Origin: an uncultured Gemmatimonadales bacterium
GTDB taxonomy: Bacteria > Gemmatimonadota > Gemmatimonadetes > JACCXV01 > JAHWKZ01
Assembly: GCA_947259315.1 (NCBI GenBank)
Contig: CAMYLR010000006.1
Coordinates: 244,493 to 308,492, forward strand
Length of the DNA: 64,000 nucleotides
Direction: 5' to 3'
Shown here: piece by piece, positions 1 to 8,659 of the stretch
Numbering within the stretch: the first letter of the stretch is position 1
Layout: each line of letters starts with the position of its first letter
Notes under the pieces: model-generated
Database searches by the model: none
Seen by the model: the letters and a program-made list of their open reading frames with translations, nothing else
What the model was told of the DNA's origin: nothing
Program-made: the position numbers and the translations under genes

Positions 1-1794
1 CGGCTTGTCGACGTCGCAGTCCCTAAGAACCGCGATGTGGTAGGCCAGCAATTGAAGCGGAACGACGTTTAGGATTGGCGTCAGCATGACGTCGGTCTCG
101 GGCACCTCGATTACATGCTCGGCGATGCGCGCGACATCACGGTCACCCTCGGTTACGACTGCGAGGATTCGCCCGCGGCGCGCGTGCACCTCTTCGAGGT
201 TCGAAAGCACCTTGGGGTATACAGTGTCGCGAGTGGCAATCGCCACGCACGGCATGTTCTCATCGATTAGCGCGATGGGGCCATGCTTCATCTCTGCCGC
301 CGGGTACCCTTCGGCGTGGATATACGAGATTTCCTTGAGCTTGAGCGCGCCCTCCAGCGCTACTGGGAAGTTGAGCCCGCGCCCGAGGTACAGGAAGTTG
401 ACGGCGTTCGCATACTTGGTGGCGATCTCCTTGATCTCACTGCTTCTCTCCAGCACCTGTTGGACCAGGTCCGGCAGTTCCTCGAGCGCCCGAGCCAACT
501 CCCGGCCACGCTCGACCGACAGATGCTTCCGGCGCCCGATGTAGAGCGTCAAGAGCATTAGGGCCGTCAACTGACAAGTGAAAGCCTTGGTGGACGCGAC
601 GCCGATCTCTGGACCGGCGTGGATGTAAATCCCACCGTCCGACTCACGAGGGATCATCGAGCCCACCACGTTTACGATCCCCATCGCCTGTGCCCCGCGT
701 CGCTTGCCCTCTTTGAGTGCCGCCAGGGTATCCGCGGTCTCACCCGATTGGCTAATCGCGAAGAGCAGCGTGCGTTCATCGATAACCGGGTTGCGATACC
801 GAAACTCGCTCGCATACTCGACCTCGACCGGGAGCCGGGCCGCCTCTTCGAGGTAGTGCTCACCAACCAGCGCCGCATGCCACGAGGTACCACATGCAGT
901 CAGCACAATGCGGTTGAACTCGGCCAGTGATTCATCGATGATTCCAAGGCCGCCCAGCATCGCTGTCCCCTCGGACGTCACGAGCCTGCCGCGCAGTGAA
1001 TCTCGGATCGCTTCCGGTTGCTCAAAGATCTCCTTGAGCATGAAGTGGGGATAACCGCCCTTCTCGATCTTCTTCAGGTCCCACGCAATCTCGTCGATCG
1101 CTTTGTTCACGTGAGTGTTCTTGAGGTCGGAGAGGCGGTATCCGTCGCGCGACAACTCGACCATGTTACCGTCATCCAGGTACACCACTTTACGCGTGTG
1201 CCCCACGATCGCGGCCGCATCCGAAGCGATGAAGAGCTCGCCATCGTGAAGCCCTACTAATAGTGGGCTGCCCATTCGTGCAGCGACGATGTCGCCCGGA
1301 TGGTCTAGTGACACCACCGCCAACCCGTACGTGCCTTCAACGTGGCTGAGCGCCGCCCGCACCGCCTCCCCGAGATCATCAGTCAGTTGTTCCTCGATGA
1401 GGTGAGCGAGGACCTCGGTATCGGTTTCGCTGCGGAACGTATGGCCGCGTTCGATCAGATTCTGTCGCAGCGGGGTCGCGTTCTCGATGATCCCGTTGTG
1501 GACCACAGCCACGCGTTCCTTGCAGCAAGTGTGGGGGTGAGCGTTGGCCTCGGTCGGGCGACCATGAGTGGCCCAGCGTGTGTGGGCGATGCCTATTGTA
1601 CCCACCGGTGGAGCCGATCGTACGAGCCGGTCGAGGTCAGCGATCCTGCCCGGTAGCTTGGCGACGTGTAACCCGTCACCGCTTATGATCGCCAGGCCTG
1701 ACGAGTCGTAGCCGCGGTACTCCATCCGATGGAGTCCCTGCAACAGGATGGGCGCGGCTTCCCGCGTTCCGATGTAACCGATTATTCCGCACAT
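1..1794 (-). CDS. glmS: Glutamine-fructose-6-phosphate aminotransferase GlmS, C-terminus cut by window edge
   Basis: GlmS makes glucosamine-6-phosphate from fructose-6-phosphate and glutamine, the first committed step to UDP-GlcNAc. The ATG at 1792-1794 gives MCGIIGYIG, so Cys2, the N-terminal nucleophile of the class II glutamine amidotransferase domain, is directly exposed. The segment HTRWATHG and a following HNGIIEN match the glutaminase domain, and the remainder forms the two SIS isomerase domains. The 598 codons present end in DVDKP, which in the family lies about ten residues before the C-terminus, so only the extreme tail is missing. It follows glmM by 44 bases on the same strand, consistent with a glmM-glmS operon. 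Identification is firm. Confidence 0.96.
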   Translation of the reverse strand, partial: MCGIIGYIGTREAAPILLQGLHRMEYRGYDSSGLAIISGDGLHVAKLPGRIADLDRLVRSAPPVGTIGIAHTRWATHGRPTEANAHPHTCCKERVAVVHNGIIENATPLRQNLIERGHTFRSETDTEVLAHLIEEQLTDDLGEAVRAALSHVEGTYGLAVVSLDHPGDIVAARMGSPLLVGLHDGELFIASDAAAIVGHTRKVVYLDDGNMVELSRDGYRLSDLKNTHVNKAIDEIAWDLKKIEKGGYPHFMLKEIFEQPEAIRDSLRGRLVTSEGTAMLGGLGIIDESLAEFNRIVLTACGTSWHAALVGEHYLEEAARLPVEVEYASEFRYRNPVIDERTLLFAISQSGETADTLAALKEGKRRGAQAMGIVNVVGSMIPRESDGGIYIHAGPEIGVASTKAFTCQLTALMLLTLYIGRRKHLSVERGRELARALEELPDLVQQVLERSSEIKEIATKYANAVNFLYLGRGLNFPVALEGALKLKEISYIHAEGYPAAEMKHGPIALIDENMPCVAIATRDTVYPKVLSNLEEVHARRGRILAVVTEGDRDVARIAEHVIEVPETDVMLTPILNVVPLQLLAYHIAVLRDCDVDKP

Positions 1795-1838
1795 AGTTGC
1801 GGAAATTTAACCGAGATGCGGTTATTCAGCCAGCAGAG

Positions 1839-3227
1839 TCACGGAACACCGGCCAGGTCTCGGGCCTGTCTAACGAGCTCTTTCGCGCGCATCGGATCGG
1901 GTGCCTCAGCGATAACCCGGACCACGGGCTCGGTCCCCGACTGACGAAGCTGGACCCACTCTTGCCGCTCGGGCCAATGCAGCCTGAGGCCATCGGTCTT
2001 GTCGTGCTCGGCACCTTCGAAAGCGACCGCGGCGCGATCCAACAGCCGGCGAGCATGTACACCAGACAGCCAGACCTTTGTCTTTTGAATCGTGTAATCG
2101 GGAAAACGGTCCACGGCTTCGGATAGCGACCGGCCCGTTCGCGCCAGATAGGAGAGAATCAACGCCATCGCGACGGGCGCATCGCGTGTCAGGTGAAGCG
2201 CTGGGTAGATCACACCGCCGTTTCCCTCGCCGCCGATCGGGCTCGCGATCTCCGCCATTCTGAGCGCCACGTTGACCTCACCGACCGGTGTTCGGTCAAC
2301 CGTTGCTCCGTGCAACTCGGCGGCGCGATCGACGACCTGACTCGTCGACAGGTTGGTAACAACGGTCCCGGGCAGCTGGCCATCGATGGCCAGCTCTCCC
2401 AGCACGTAGTCGATCGTCAGCGCCAGCGTCATGTCCTCGCCAACTGGCGCACCGGTCTCATCCACCAACGCTAGCCGATCACCATCGGGATCGATCGCGA
2501 ACCCCAGATCTGCGTCCGTGTCTCGCACCCGCGCGGATAATTCACTCAGGTTCGCCGCCACCGGCTCCGGCTCGCGCGGAAACCAACCGGTGGGCAGCAG
2601 GTGGAGGCCGTCGATACTCACACCCAGCGCATCGAGCAAGGGTCGCGCAGCCCGCCCTCCGACGCCCGCGCAACCATCGACGACAACTTTGAAACCGCGA
2701 TCCCAAACCGCTTTGGTGTCGACCAATGAGTCTGCCAGAATAGCCTTGACATGGGCGCGGGTGGCGCCCTCGCGCTCGGTGACTGAACCCAACTCGTCCC
2801 ACGCGACAAAAGAGATGCTGTCTCGCTCGACGGATTCGCGCACGCTCTCGGCTTCTTCGGGCGTCAAGAACATCCCCTTTTCAGATGCCAGTTTGAGCGC
2901 GTTCCACTCAGCCGGGTTGTGGCTGGCGGTGACGGCGATCCCACCAGCGGCTCTTTCACGCTCGATCGCCAACAGAACCGTGGGCGTGCAAGCCAGACCG
3001 ATATCGATCACGTCACACCCGACGCTTTGGAGGCCGGCCATCGCCGCAGCCTGCAACATCGGGCCACTGACCCTCGAATCGCGTCCAACGACAATCGTGT
3101 TGTTTCCAGTGGCAGCCTGCCGTGCGGCGCCGTGGGCAGCCGCATACCGGGCCACGATATCGGGTGTCAGGCCTTGTCCGACGATGCCACGGATGCCGGA
3201 CACGCTGATGATCAACTCGTTCGTCAT
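1839..3227 (-). CDS. glmM: Phosphoglucosamine mutase (alpha-D-phosphohexomutase family)
   Basis: A 462-residue phosphohexomutase, expected to convert glucosamine-6-phosphate to glucosamine-1-phosphate for peptidoglycan and LPS precursors. The catalytic phosphoserine motif TASHNP is at about residues 100-105 (Ser102), and the Mg-binding DPDGDR is at about 246-251. The sugar-specificity loop reads GGEGNGG (about 332-339), where classical GlmM has GEQSGH. Sequence alone therefore leaves phosphoglucomutase or phosphomannomutase activity possible. The glmS gene directly downstream in the same orientation argues for GlmM. The ATG at 3225-3227 gives MTNELIISVSGIRG, the usual family start. Confidence 0.88.
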   Translation of the reverse strand: MTNELIISVSGIRGIVGQGLTPDIVARYAAAHGAARQAATGNNTIVVGRDSRVSGPMLQAAAMAGLQSVGCDVIDIGLACTPTVLLAIERERAAGGIAVTASHNPAEWNALKLASEKGMFLTPEEAESVRESVERDSISFVAWDELGSVTEREGATRAHVKAILADSLVDTKAVWDRGFKVVVDGCAGVGGRAARPLLDALGVSIDGLHLLPTGWFPREPEPVAANLSELSARVRDTDADLGFAIDPDGDRLALVDETGAPVGEDMTLALTIDYVLGELAIDGQLPGTVVTNLSTSQVVDRAAELHGATVDRTPVGEVNVALRMAEIASPIGGEGNGGVIYPALHLTRDAPVAMALILSYLARTGRSLSEAVDRFPDYTIQKTKVWLSGVHARRLLDRAAVAFEGAEHDKTDGLRLHWPERQEWVQLRQSGTEPVVRVIAEAPDPMRAKELVRQARDLAGVP

Positions 3228-3334
3228 CGATTCACCAATTCACTCCGATCGCCAGTCTCGCTTGCTGCAGGATGCGTGCCCGCGCTTCTACCTCATCACC
3301 CTAGCCTCACGCATATTTCGAAGATAGCCTCGGC

Positions 3335-3363
3335 TTGGATCGTATTCATGGACCCTGTATTTT
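3335..3363 (+). promoter_or_regulatory. Candidate sigma-70 promoter for the polyphosphate kinase gene
   Basis: TTGGAT at 3335-3340 and TATTTT at 3358-3363 are separated by 17 bases and end 41 bases before the ATG at 3405, in the gap between the divergent glmM and PPK2 genes. Both hexamers are imperfect, so this is a pattern match only. Confidence 0.35.
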
Positions 3364-3404
3364 CGCTGCGAGAAGTTCCCCTCAACCCGACGAGAACCTG
3401 ACCC

Positions 3405-4304
3405 ATGGCCGACCCAAAGTCCGCGTCTTACTACTTGTCGCCGACGAGCCCGTACCGCGTCCCTTTCGACGGTAGCTTCAAAGTCGCTCGGGCACCCACT
3501 GGCCCACCGGACGACGCGCCCGAACGCAAGCAAAGAAAGAAGCAGCTCAAGAAGACGGTCGATCAGCTCGACGAGCTGCAACGGCTGCTCTACGCCGATG
3601 ATCGGTACTCCGTACTGTGTGTTTTTCAAGCCATGGACGCAGCCGGCAAAGACTCGACGATCCGGGCTGTAACGACCGGGGTCAACCCCGCCGGCTTTCA
3701 AGTCTTCTCCTTCAAAACACCATCAAAGGGTGAGCTGGATCACGACTTTCTGTGGCGAAGTACTGTGCGCCTTCCGGAGCGAGGTCGCATCGGGATCTTC
3801 AACCGCAGCTACTATGAGGAAGTGCTCGTCGTTCGAGTGCACCCTGAATTTCTCGACGGTCAACGGCTACCTCATCGACCCGACGACGACTCGCTGTGGG
3901 CTGAGCGCTACGCTTCAATTCGTGATCACGAGCATCACCTAGCGAGAAACGGAACGGTAATTCTGAAGTTCTGGTTGAACGTCTCCCGCGAAGAACAAGC
4001 GCACCGTTTTGTGCGCCGGATTGATCAGCCCGATAAGAACTGGAAGTTCTCTAGCGGCGACATTATGGAGCGCCGGCGCTGGGACGACTATATGCATGCC
4101 TACCAGGACGCTCTCAACGCGACATCCCGGCCCTGGGCCCCGTGGTACGCGGTCCCCGCCGATGACAAGCCCTTCATGCGATGGTGCGTCGCACAGATCA
4201 TCCGCGACCAGCTCCTGGCGCTTGATATGCGGTACCCATCGCTCCCCGATGACGAGCGAGCCAAGGTGGTGGAGCTCAGACGCGAGCTGGAATCCGAAAG
4301 CTGA
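3405..4304 (+). CDS. Polyphosphate kinase 2 family (polyphosphate:nucleotide phosphotransferase)
   Basis: A 299-residue PPK2-family P-loop kinase that moves phosphate between polyphosphate and nucleotides. Walker A is QAMDAAGKDS (about 75-84) and Walker B is GIFNRSYYEE (about 130-139). The lid region RRIDQPDKNWKFSSGDIMER follows at about 205-224. The length and the N-terminal YRVPFDGSF segment resemble the single-domain polyphosphate:AMP/ADP phosphotransferase branch rather than the large poly(P)-synthesising PPK1. The substrate (AMP or ADP) cannot be settled by eye. The next gene is an exopolyphosphatase that begins at or just after this stop codon, so the two form a polyphosphate turnover unit. 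Confidence 0.92.
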   Translation: MADPKSASYYLSPTSPYRVPFDGSFKVARAPTGPPDDAPERKQRKKQLKKTVDQLDELQRLLYADDRYSVLCVFQAMDAAGKDSTIRAVTTGVNPAGFQVFSFKTPSKGELDHDFLWRSTVRLPERGRIGIFNRSYYEEVLVVRVHPEFLDGQRLPHRPDDDSLWAERYASIRDHEHHLARNGTVILKFWLNVSREEQAHRFVRRIDQPDKNWKFSSGDIMERRRWDDYMHAYQDALNATSRPWAPWYAVPADDKPFMRWCVAQIIRDQLLALDMRYPSLPDDERAKVVELRRELESES

Positions 4305-4396
4305 CAGCTGCCGAACATCTCGAGCTGCAGCGTGAGCCGAGGTCGGCTCGAGTTGACCCTGCGCCGGGATTCCCGTTACGAGTCGCTGTCGTCGAC

Positions 4397-5875
4397 ATGG
4401 GGTCCAATGGCATCCGACTCGTTGTCGCTGAATTCATCTCTCCATCGACGTACACCGAGCTGTTCTACGAGCGAGTTCCCGTCCGACTGGGGCATGCGGT
4501 CTATTACTCGGGCCGCCTCGATCCGGAGTCTATGGATGCTGCTGTCCGCGCTTTGGTTCGTTTTCGTGATGCCCTGACCGAGTACGAGGTCGAGCATTAT
4601 CGGATCGTCTCCACCAGCGCAGTTCGAGAGAGCGAGAACGGCACCGAGTTGATCGATCGCATCAAGGCTGAGACATCACTCTCCGTCGAGCCAATCAACG
4701 GCGCAGAGGAGGCCCGGCTCGTCTATTGGGCGATCAAGAATCGCATGATGCTCGGTGAACAACCTTGGGTCATGGCGGACCTCGGCGGCGGAAGTCTGGA
4801 GGTCGCGCTGGTCGACGACTCTGGATTGCTGGCGGTTGAGTCCCACACCATCGGGTCTGTCAGACTATTGGAACGGTTCCAAGCAAGCCTCGAGGACCGT
4901 CAACACTTTCGCACGCTGATCGATGAGTATCTGAGCGGACTCCGCACGCTGACCACCGCCCCACAACAGTCCAATCGCTTGATCGCCACCGGCGGAAACA
5001 TCGAGGATCTAGCCGGTCTCACCGACGCAAAGCCGGACGAACAAGGCGTCTGCAAAGTCAAACTCAAGGCTCTGGCCAGAGTGATCGAGCGGTTGGCTGA
5101 TCTATCGGTCGAAGAACGGATCGCAAAGCTCGAATTGCGTCCCGACCGAGCGGATGTCGTGCTACCAGCCGCCATGGTGTATCAGCGGTTGGCATCGACA
5201 ATCGGAGCGAAAGCGATTCACGTTCCGTTTGTGGGCGTGAAGGAAGGCGTGATGCTCGATCTGGTCGAAGACCTGGTCGCGCATACCGGCTACACCGAAC
5301 GGCACGCACAAGACGTTTTGGCCGGCGCCGTTGCGCTGGGACGGAGATTCGGTTTTGACGAGGCCCACGGCGTCCATGTCGCCCGGTTGGCGACCAGCTT
5401 GTTCGATCAGCTCGGGCCGATCCACGAGTTGTCCGACGACGCTCGTGAGATCCTGTTGGCCGCAGCAGTGCTTCACGACGTCGGTCAGCAGATCAGCTAC
5501 AAGCGCCATCACAAGCACGCTCACTACCTGATATCACAATCGGAGATCCCGGGTCTCTCCGCGCACAACCTCGAACTAGCGTCGCTGGTGGCCCGCTATC
5601 ATCGAAAAGCGCATCCAGCCAAGAACCACCCGCCGTTCGCCGCCCTGGCAGACGAGGACAGAGTCGTGGTCAGGAAGCTGGCTGGGATTTTGCGCCTCGC
5701 GGATGCGCTCGATCGAGAGCACAGGCAATTGGTGCAGCGCGTGACCGCCATCGCCGCTAACGGGGTTGTAGAGCTCGAGTTGCGCGGCGACGGGGATTTG
5801 ACCCTCGAGCGATGGGCGCTTGAGAAAAAGGCCGACTTGTTCGAGGCAGTGTTTCAAAGGGGTGTTCGACTGTGA
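4397..5875 (+). CDS. Ppx/GppA exopolyphosphatase with C-terminal HD domain
   Basis: Exopolyphosphatase or guanosine pentaphosphatase: an ASKHA-fold N-terminal part (DMGSNGIRLVV, then ADLGGGSLEVALV) and a C-terminal HD phosphohydrolase-like domain (LHDVGQQ near residue 358). The first ATG (4397) falls inside the first beta strand: the preceding in-frame codons read RVAVVD, and family members begin before that strand. The frame is open upstream to and beyond 4301 but has no ATG, GTG or TTG. It does have CTG at 4301, overlapping the PPK2 stop as CTGA, and at 4325. The true start may be a CTG. It is closely coupled to the PPK2 gene upstream and the membrane protein downstream (GTGA overlap). Confidence 0.9.
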   Translation: MGSNGIRLVVAEFISPSTYTELFYERVPVRLGHAVYYSGRLDPESMDAAVRALVRFRDALTEYEVEHYRIVSTSAVRESENGTELIDRIKAETSLSVEPINGAEEARLVYWAIKNRMMLGEQPWVMADLGGGSLEVALVDDSGLLAVESHTIGSVRLLERFQASLEDRQHFRTLIDEYLSGLRTLTTAPQQSNRLIATGGNIEDLAGLTDAKPDEQGVCKVKLKALARVIERLADLSVEERIAKLELRPDRADVVLPAAMVYQRLASTIGAKAIHVPFVGVKEGVMLDLVEDLVAHTGYTERHAQDVLAGAVALGRRFGFDEAHGVHVARLATSLFDQLGPIHELSDDAREILLAAAVLHDVGQQISYKRHHKHAHYLISQSEIPGLSAHNLELASLVARYHRKAHPAKNHPPFAALADEDRVVVRKLAGILRLADALDREHRQLVQRVTAIAANGVVELELRGDGDLTLERWALEKKADLFEAVFQRGVRL

Positions 5876-6714
5876 GTATGCCTGCCAAACCGCTCGAGTT
5901 TGTCATCGATATTCGCGTGGCGACGCGAGTGTTGTTCGTCGTGTGCGTGGTAATCGTGCTCGCGCTGATCGCTCTCGATGCCACCGTCAACTACTCACGC
6001 TGGATTGAGATCGGCGCGATTCGGAGACTCTTCAACATGACCCGCGAAGACGCACTGGGTTCGTGGTTTGGCGTCACCGTCACGTCGCTGACCGCACTGA
6101 CCGCGTGGGCTACCGTGATCGTCGTACGTCGCCAGGAGACATCACGAGCGCGTCGTTGGGGGTGGATCGTGATCGCGCTCTTTCTATCGTGGATGGCGAT
6201 CGATGACGGAGCCGAGGTACATGAGCGACTCGGCACCGCGTTCAAGACGATCAGTCAGGACGCGGTCGCTGCGGGGCGGTTTGGACGACTCGCCCACCTG
6301 CCCGACCTCTTTCCAAGCTACTCATGGCAACTGTTGCTCCTACCGGTATTCGCGGCGCTCGGCACGTTCACGCTTGCGTTTCTGTGGTGGGAGGCCCGTG
6401 TTCCGATGTTGAGAGTCTTAGTTGTCACCGCGATCTCGATCTTCGCGCTTTCGGTCGGGCTCGACTTCATCGAGGGTCTCGATGAGACGCACCGTTGGAA
6501 CCTCTACACACACGCCGCCAACCGGTTCGACCTTGAACCCTTTACCGAGCGCCAGTTCGGGGTTGAGCCCTTCACTGCCCTGCGCCACTTCTCGAAGACC
6601 TTCGAGGAGGGTCTGGAGATCATCGCTATGTCGATGCTCTGGCTCGTTTTACTGCGAAATCTCGCGGAGGTGGCAAAGGAAGTACGAATTCGGGTCGATA
6701 CCGCCTCTCATTAG
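5872..6714 (+). CDS. Hypothetical integral membrane protein, about six TM segments
   Basis: I do not recognise a named family. Hydrophobic stretches near residues 20-40, 66-85, 94-113, 149-172, 178-202 and 250-266 suggest six membrane helices. Acidic patches at the membrane edges (MAIDDGAEVHERLG and GLDFIEGLDETHRW) could bind metal or take part in catalysis. The GTG at 5872 overlaps the exopolyphosphatase stop (GTGA), so the gene is translationally coupled to it; an in-frame ATG at 5878 is the alternative start. Its place in the polyphosphate unit hints at a phosphate- or stress-related role, but that is inference from position only. Confidence 0.75.
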   Translation: MSMPAKPLEFVIDIRVATRVLFVVCVVIVLALIALDATVNYSRWIEIGAIRRLFNMTREDALGSWFGVTVTSLTALTAWATVIVVRRQETSRARRWGWIVIALFLSWMAIDDGAEVHERLGTAFKTISQDAVAAGRFGRLAHLPDLFPSYSWQLLLLPVFAALGTFTLAFLWWEARVPMLRVLVVTAISIFALSVGLDFIEGLDETHRWNLYTHAANRFDLEPFTERQFGVEPFTALRHFSKTFEEGLEIIAMSMLWLVLLRNLAEVAKEVRIRVDTASH

Positions 6715-6905
6715 GTGTCGCTAGGGGTTTCACCGCCCGTCGATAGTCAAGATCACGACGGACATCGCGGTGAACGTCTGCGTTTCGTGAGTGCCACGTC
6801 AGAGCGGGTAGCAATCGCATACCACTTCTGTGGAACGGAGCCGAAGCGACGAGGAACTCAGCGGGTTGGGTCGGCGCAAGTCAACCCGAGTTTGAGGCTC
6901 GCGAA

Positions 6906-6914
6906 TGGTATAAT
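6906..6914 (+). promoter_or_regulatory. Extended -10 promoter candidate for the acidic lipoprotein gene
   Basis: TGGTATAAT at 6906-6914 is a perfect TATAAT preceded by the TGn extension, 49 bases before the ATG at 6964. No good -35 hexamer is seen at the usual spacing, which extended -10 promoters tolerate. The stretch 6715-6905 shows nothing else I can support. Confidence 0.45.
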
Positions 6915-6963
6915 CCCGAGGTTTCGCGACCTCGTTCAACACCAGGCCGCACCGGGAGGTTGT

Positions 6964-7347
6964 ATGCATCGACACGTTACTTGGCTGTTCGGAGTCGTCA
7001 CAATCGCCTTCGTCGTGTGGGCCTGCGATTCGGCTCCCGCTGGGCCCGACAGCCTGAGTCGTTTCGCCGGCGACAGCAGCATCGAGTCTGCCGACGATGA
7101 TAGCCCCGCCGACGACGATTCGAGTTCGGATGCTGACGAGAACTCGACCGACGACATGAGCTCCGACGCGGAGACCGATGCCGCGGCGGCAGACGATGAG
7201 TCTTCCGATGACACGGACGACGAGAGCTCAGACGACGACGAGGACAACGCCAGCGAGGATGACGAAGAGAGTTCGGAAGACGACGAAAGCTCCGAAGAGG
7301 ATAGCGTGGACGAGGACGACTCGAGTTCAGTCGAGGAGAGCGCGTAG
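6964..7347 (+). CDS. Small lipoprotein with hyper-acidic Asp/Glu/Ser-rich tail
   Basis: 127 residues. The frame is open further upstream, but the ATG at 6964 is preceded by GGGAGG and opens a signal peptide (MHRHVTWLFGVVTIAFVVWAC) ending in a lipobox-like VWAC, so lipidation at Cys21 is likely. Everything after residue about 35 is low-complexity Asp, Glu, Ser and Ala in SDD/SED/DDE repeats. There is no Lys or Arg between about residue 40 and the C-terminus. Such a chain should be disordered and strongly negative and might bind Ca2+ or other cations at the cell surface; that is inference. It ends convergently with the sulfotransferase gene. No family recognised. Confidence 0.75.
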   Translation: MHRHVTWLFGVVTIAFVVWACDSAPAGPDSLSRFAGDSSIESADDDSPADDDSSSDADENSTDDMSSDAETDAAAADDESSDDTDDESSDDDEDNASEDDEESSEDDESSEEDSVDEDDSSSVEESA

Positions 7348-7370
7348 TCGCATGCAACTCGGTCGGTTTC

Positions 7371-8249
7371 TCACAACGACCATTGCTCGAACGCGAGCCC
7401 GGTAAGCGCCCTCAAGTCTCGCACATCGTCCACCAGCCGTTCCTCCAACCGGTGCCTCAGCCGATCATTCAGGATCGGCCGGGGCACCGACTGGGCCTCG
7501 TAAAACAGACTGTCTATCGGCAATGTCCTGCGCAATCGCTGGACGCGGTGTCGGCCCAGTTTCTGCCGCGCAAACTGACCCACACGGGTCACTCTTCGTT
7601 TTTCTCTTGATGAGTGCTGTGCCTGCCCGAAATCAGGCGAGACGAAAGAGCTCTCCACACCCAAGAAGTGAAAAACTTCGCGCATCGTGCTTTCCGAGTG
7701 TGTCTTGAGACGCTCGAGCGTTGTCACATGGATCTGGGACAACGGATAATACTCGAGGAAAGCCGAAAGTTGCGCATGGTACAGGCTCGGTTCGACGAAA
7801 TGATTCTGCTCGAGGTTGTCTAGCGCCTCGTCGAGCTCTCGCTCTTCCATGCGACTCGCCCACGCGTGTGCGTAGTGAGAGATGATCCGCTCGATCGGAT
7901 CACGGATGATATAGACCAACCGCACATCGGGTAGAAAGCGAGAAATCCGCTCTGGCACACCGGGGTACATCTGTTTCTTTGTATAACTGGGGGAAGACTC
8001 ACCTCTAACGGGCACGTCAGCCGGGAATCTCGAGCGATACTCCTTGATGTCCGTTGCGCCCAACTCTCGCTGGGTAACAAACAGGTTCACGGCTTTAGGG
8101 CGTGACATCGCCACTTCAGGATGGAGATCGAGGTACCAATGAAGACTGGTCGTCGCGCACTTCATCGCCCCGATCACGATGAGGTTAGGCAACGCGCCAG
8201 GTTCGTACCGAACGGGCCGGTGACGGTACCTCGCTAGAGCCCGTGACAT
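7371..8249 (-). CDS. PAPS-dependent sulfotransferase
   Basis: 292 residues matching the sulfotransferase family that transfers sulfate from PAPS to a carbohydrate or other acceptor. The 5'-phosphosulfate loop is GAMKCATTSLHW (about 27-38), and the 3'-phosphate-binding segment is YIIRDPIERIISHY (about 113-126) with the expected Arg and Ser. No signal peptide is visible and the protein is probably cytosolic. No glycosyltransferase or polysaccharide genes lie nearby, so the acceptor is unknown. It is followed 10 bases on from the DUF4242 gene on the same strand, so the two may be co-transcribed. Confidence 0.88.
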   Translation of the reverse strand: MSRALARYRHRPVRYEPGALPNLIVIGAMKCATTSLHWYLDLHPEVAMSRPKAVNLFVTQRELGATDIKEYRSRFPADVPVRGESSPSYTKKQMYPGVPERISRFLPDVRLVYIIRDPIERIISHYAHAWASRMEERELDEALDNLEQNHFVEPSLYHAQLSAFLEYYPLSQIHVTTLERLKTHSESTMREVFHFLGVESSFVSPDFGQAQHSSREKRRVTRVGQFARQKLGRHRVQRLRRTLPIDSLFYEAQSVPRPILNDRLRHRLEERLVDDVRDLRALTGLAFEQWSL

Positions 8250-8259
8250 TTAGCGCTGC

Positions 8260-8553
8260 CTAGGCATCCTCCGACGGGTCATCGCGCACAACGACCGTAC
8301 CCGCGACGGGAACGACCTCGTCCGCCGCCAGTCCCGCGCGTCCAGCGTGGTCCCGAATCGCCTCTTCCGAAACACCCTGATAAATGCACACTGTGCCCAG
8401 CTTGCCGTCCTCCTCCTGAACGACGTACGACCGGATCCAACGCACTTGATCCGACATCTCTTCGTCGCCTACACGCTTGGAGCGCGCAGCGGCCTGCTCG
8501 AGCTCCTCGGGCGTCGCCCATGCGTTGCGTCGGCGGATTACGTAGGTGTTCAT
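8260..8553 (-). CDS. DUF4242-family small protein (SCO4226-like)
   Basis: 97 residues from ATG 8553 (MNTYVIRRRNAWATPEEL); AGGAGG lies just upstream in the same strand. A GTG at 8568 would add five residues. The IYQGVSEEAIRDHAGRAGL segment resembles the DUF4242/SCO4226-like ferredoxin-fold proteins, one member of which binds nickel. I would not carry the metal assignment over without the ligands. The gene diverges from the 8,701 operon, and the palindrome at 8,628-8,659 sits between them, so it could share that control. Confidence 0.7.
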   Translation of the reverse strand: MNTYVIRRRNAWATPEELEQAAARSKRVGDEEMSDQVRWIRSYVVQEEDGKLGTVCIYQGVSEEAIRDHAGRAGLAADEVVPVAGTVVVRDDPSEDA

Positions 8554-8627
8554 GGACCTCCTCTTCACTTTGGCCGGATTATTTCTAGGTCAGTGAATAT
8601 AGGATCAAGGTGGCTGGTACCTCTTGA

Positions 8628-8659
8628 CAAGTATAGAATGATGTGTCATTCTATACTTG
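8628..8659. promoter_or_regulatory. Perfect 14-bp inverted repeat, likely TetR-type operator
   Basis: CAAGTATAGAATGA (8628-8641), a TGTG spacer, then TCATTCTATACTTG (8646-8659): the arms are exact reverse complements. The left arm overlaps TTGACA (8624-8629), a consensus -35, and the right arm contains TATACT (8652-8657). The spacing between them is 22, so they are not a standard pair. The element lies 41 bases upstream of the 8,701 operon and 74 bases upstream of the divergent DUF4242 gene. The operon ends with a TetR-type gene, the natural candidate to bind here. It is AT-rich against GC-rich surroundings and not followed by a T run, so it does not look like a terminator. Confidence 0.75.

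Noticed and set aside
2431-3327. 298-residue plus-strand frame opposite glmM
   Set aside because: Ser/Arg/Pro-rich composition typical of antisense shadow; glmM has all catalytic motifs.
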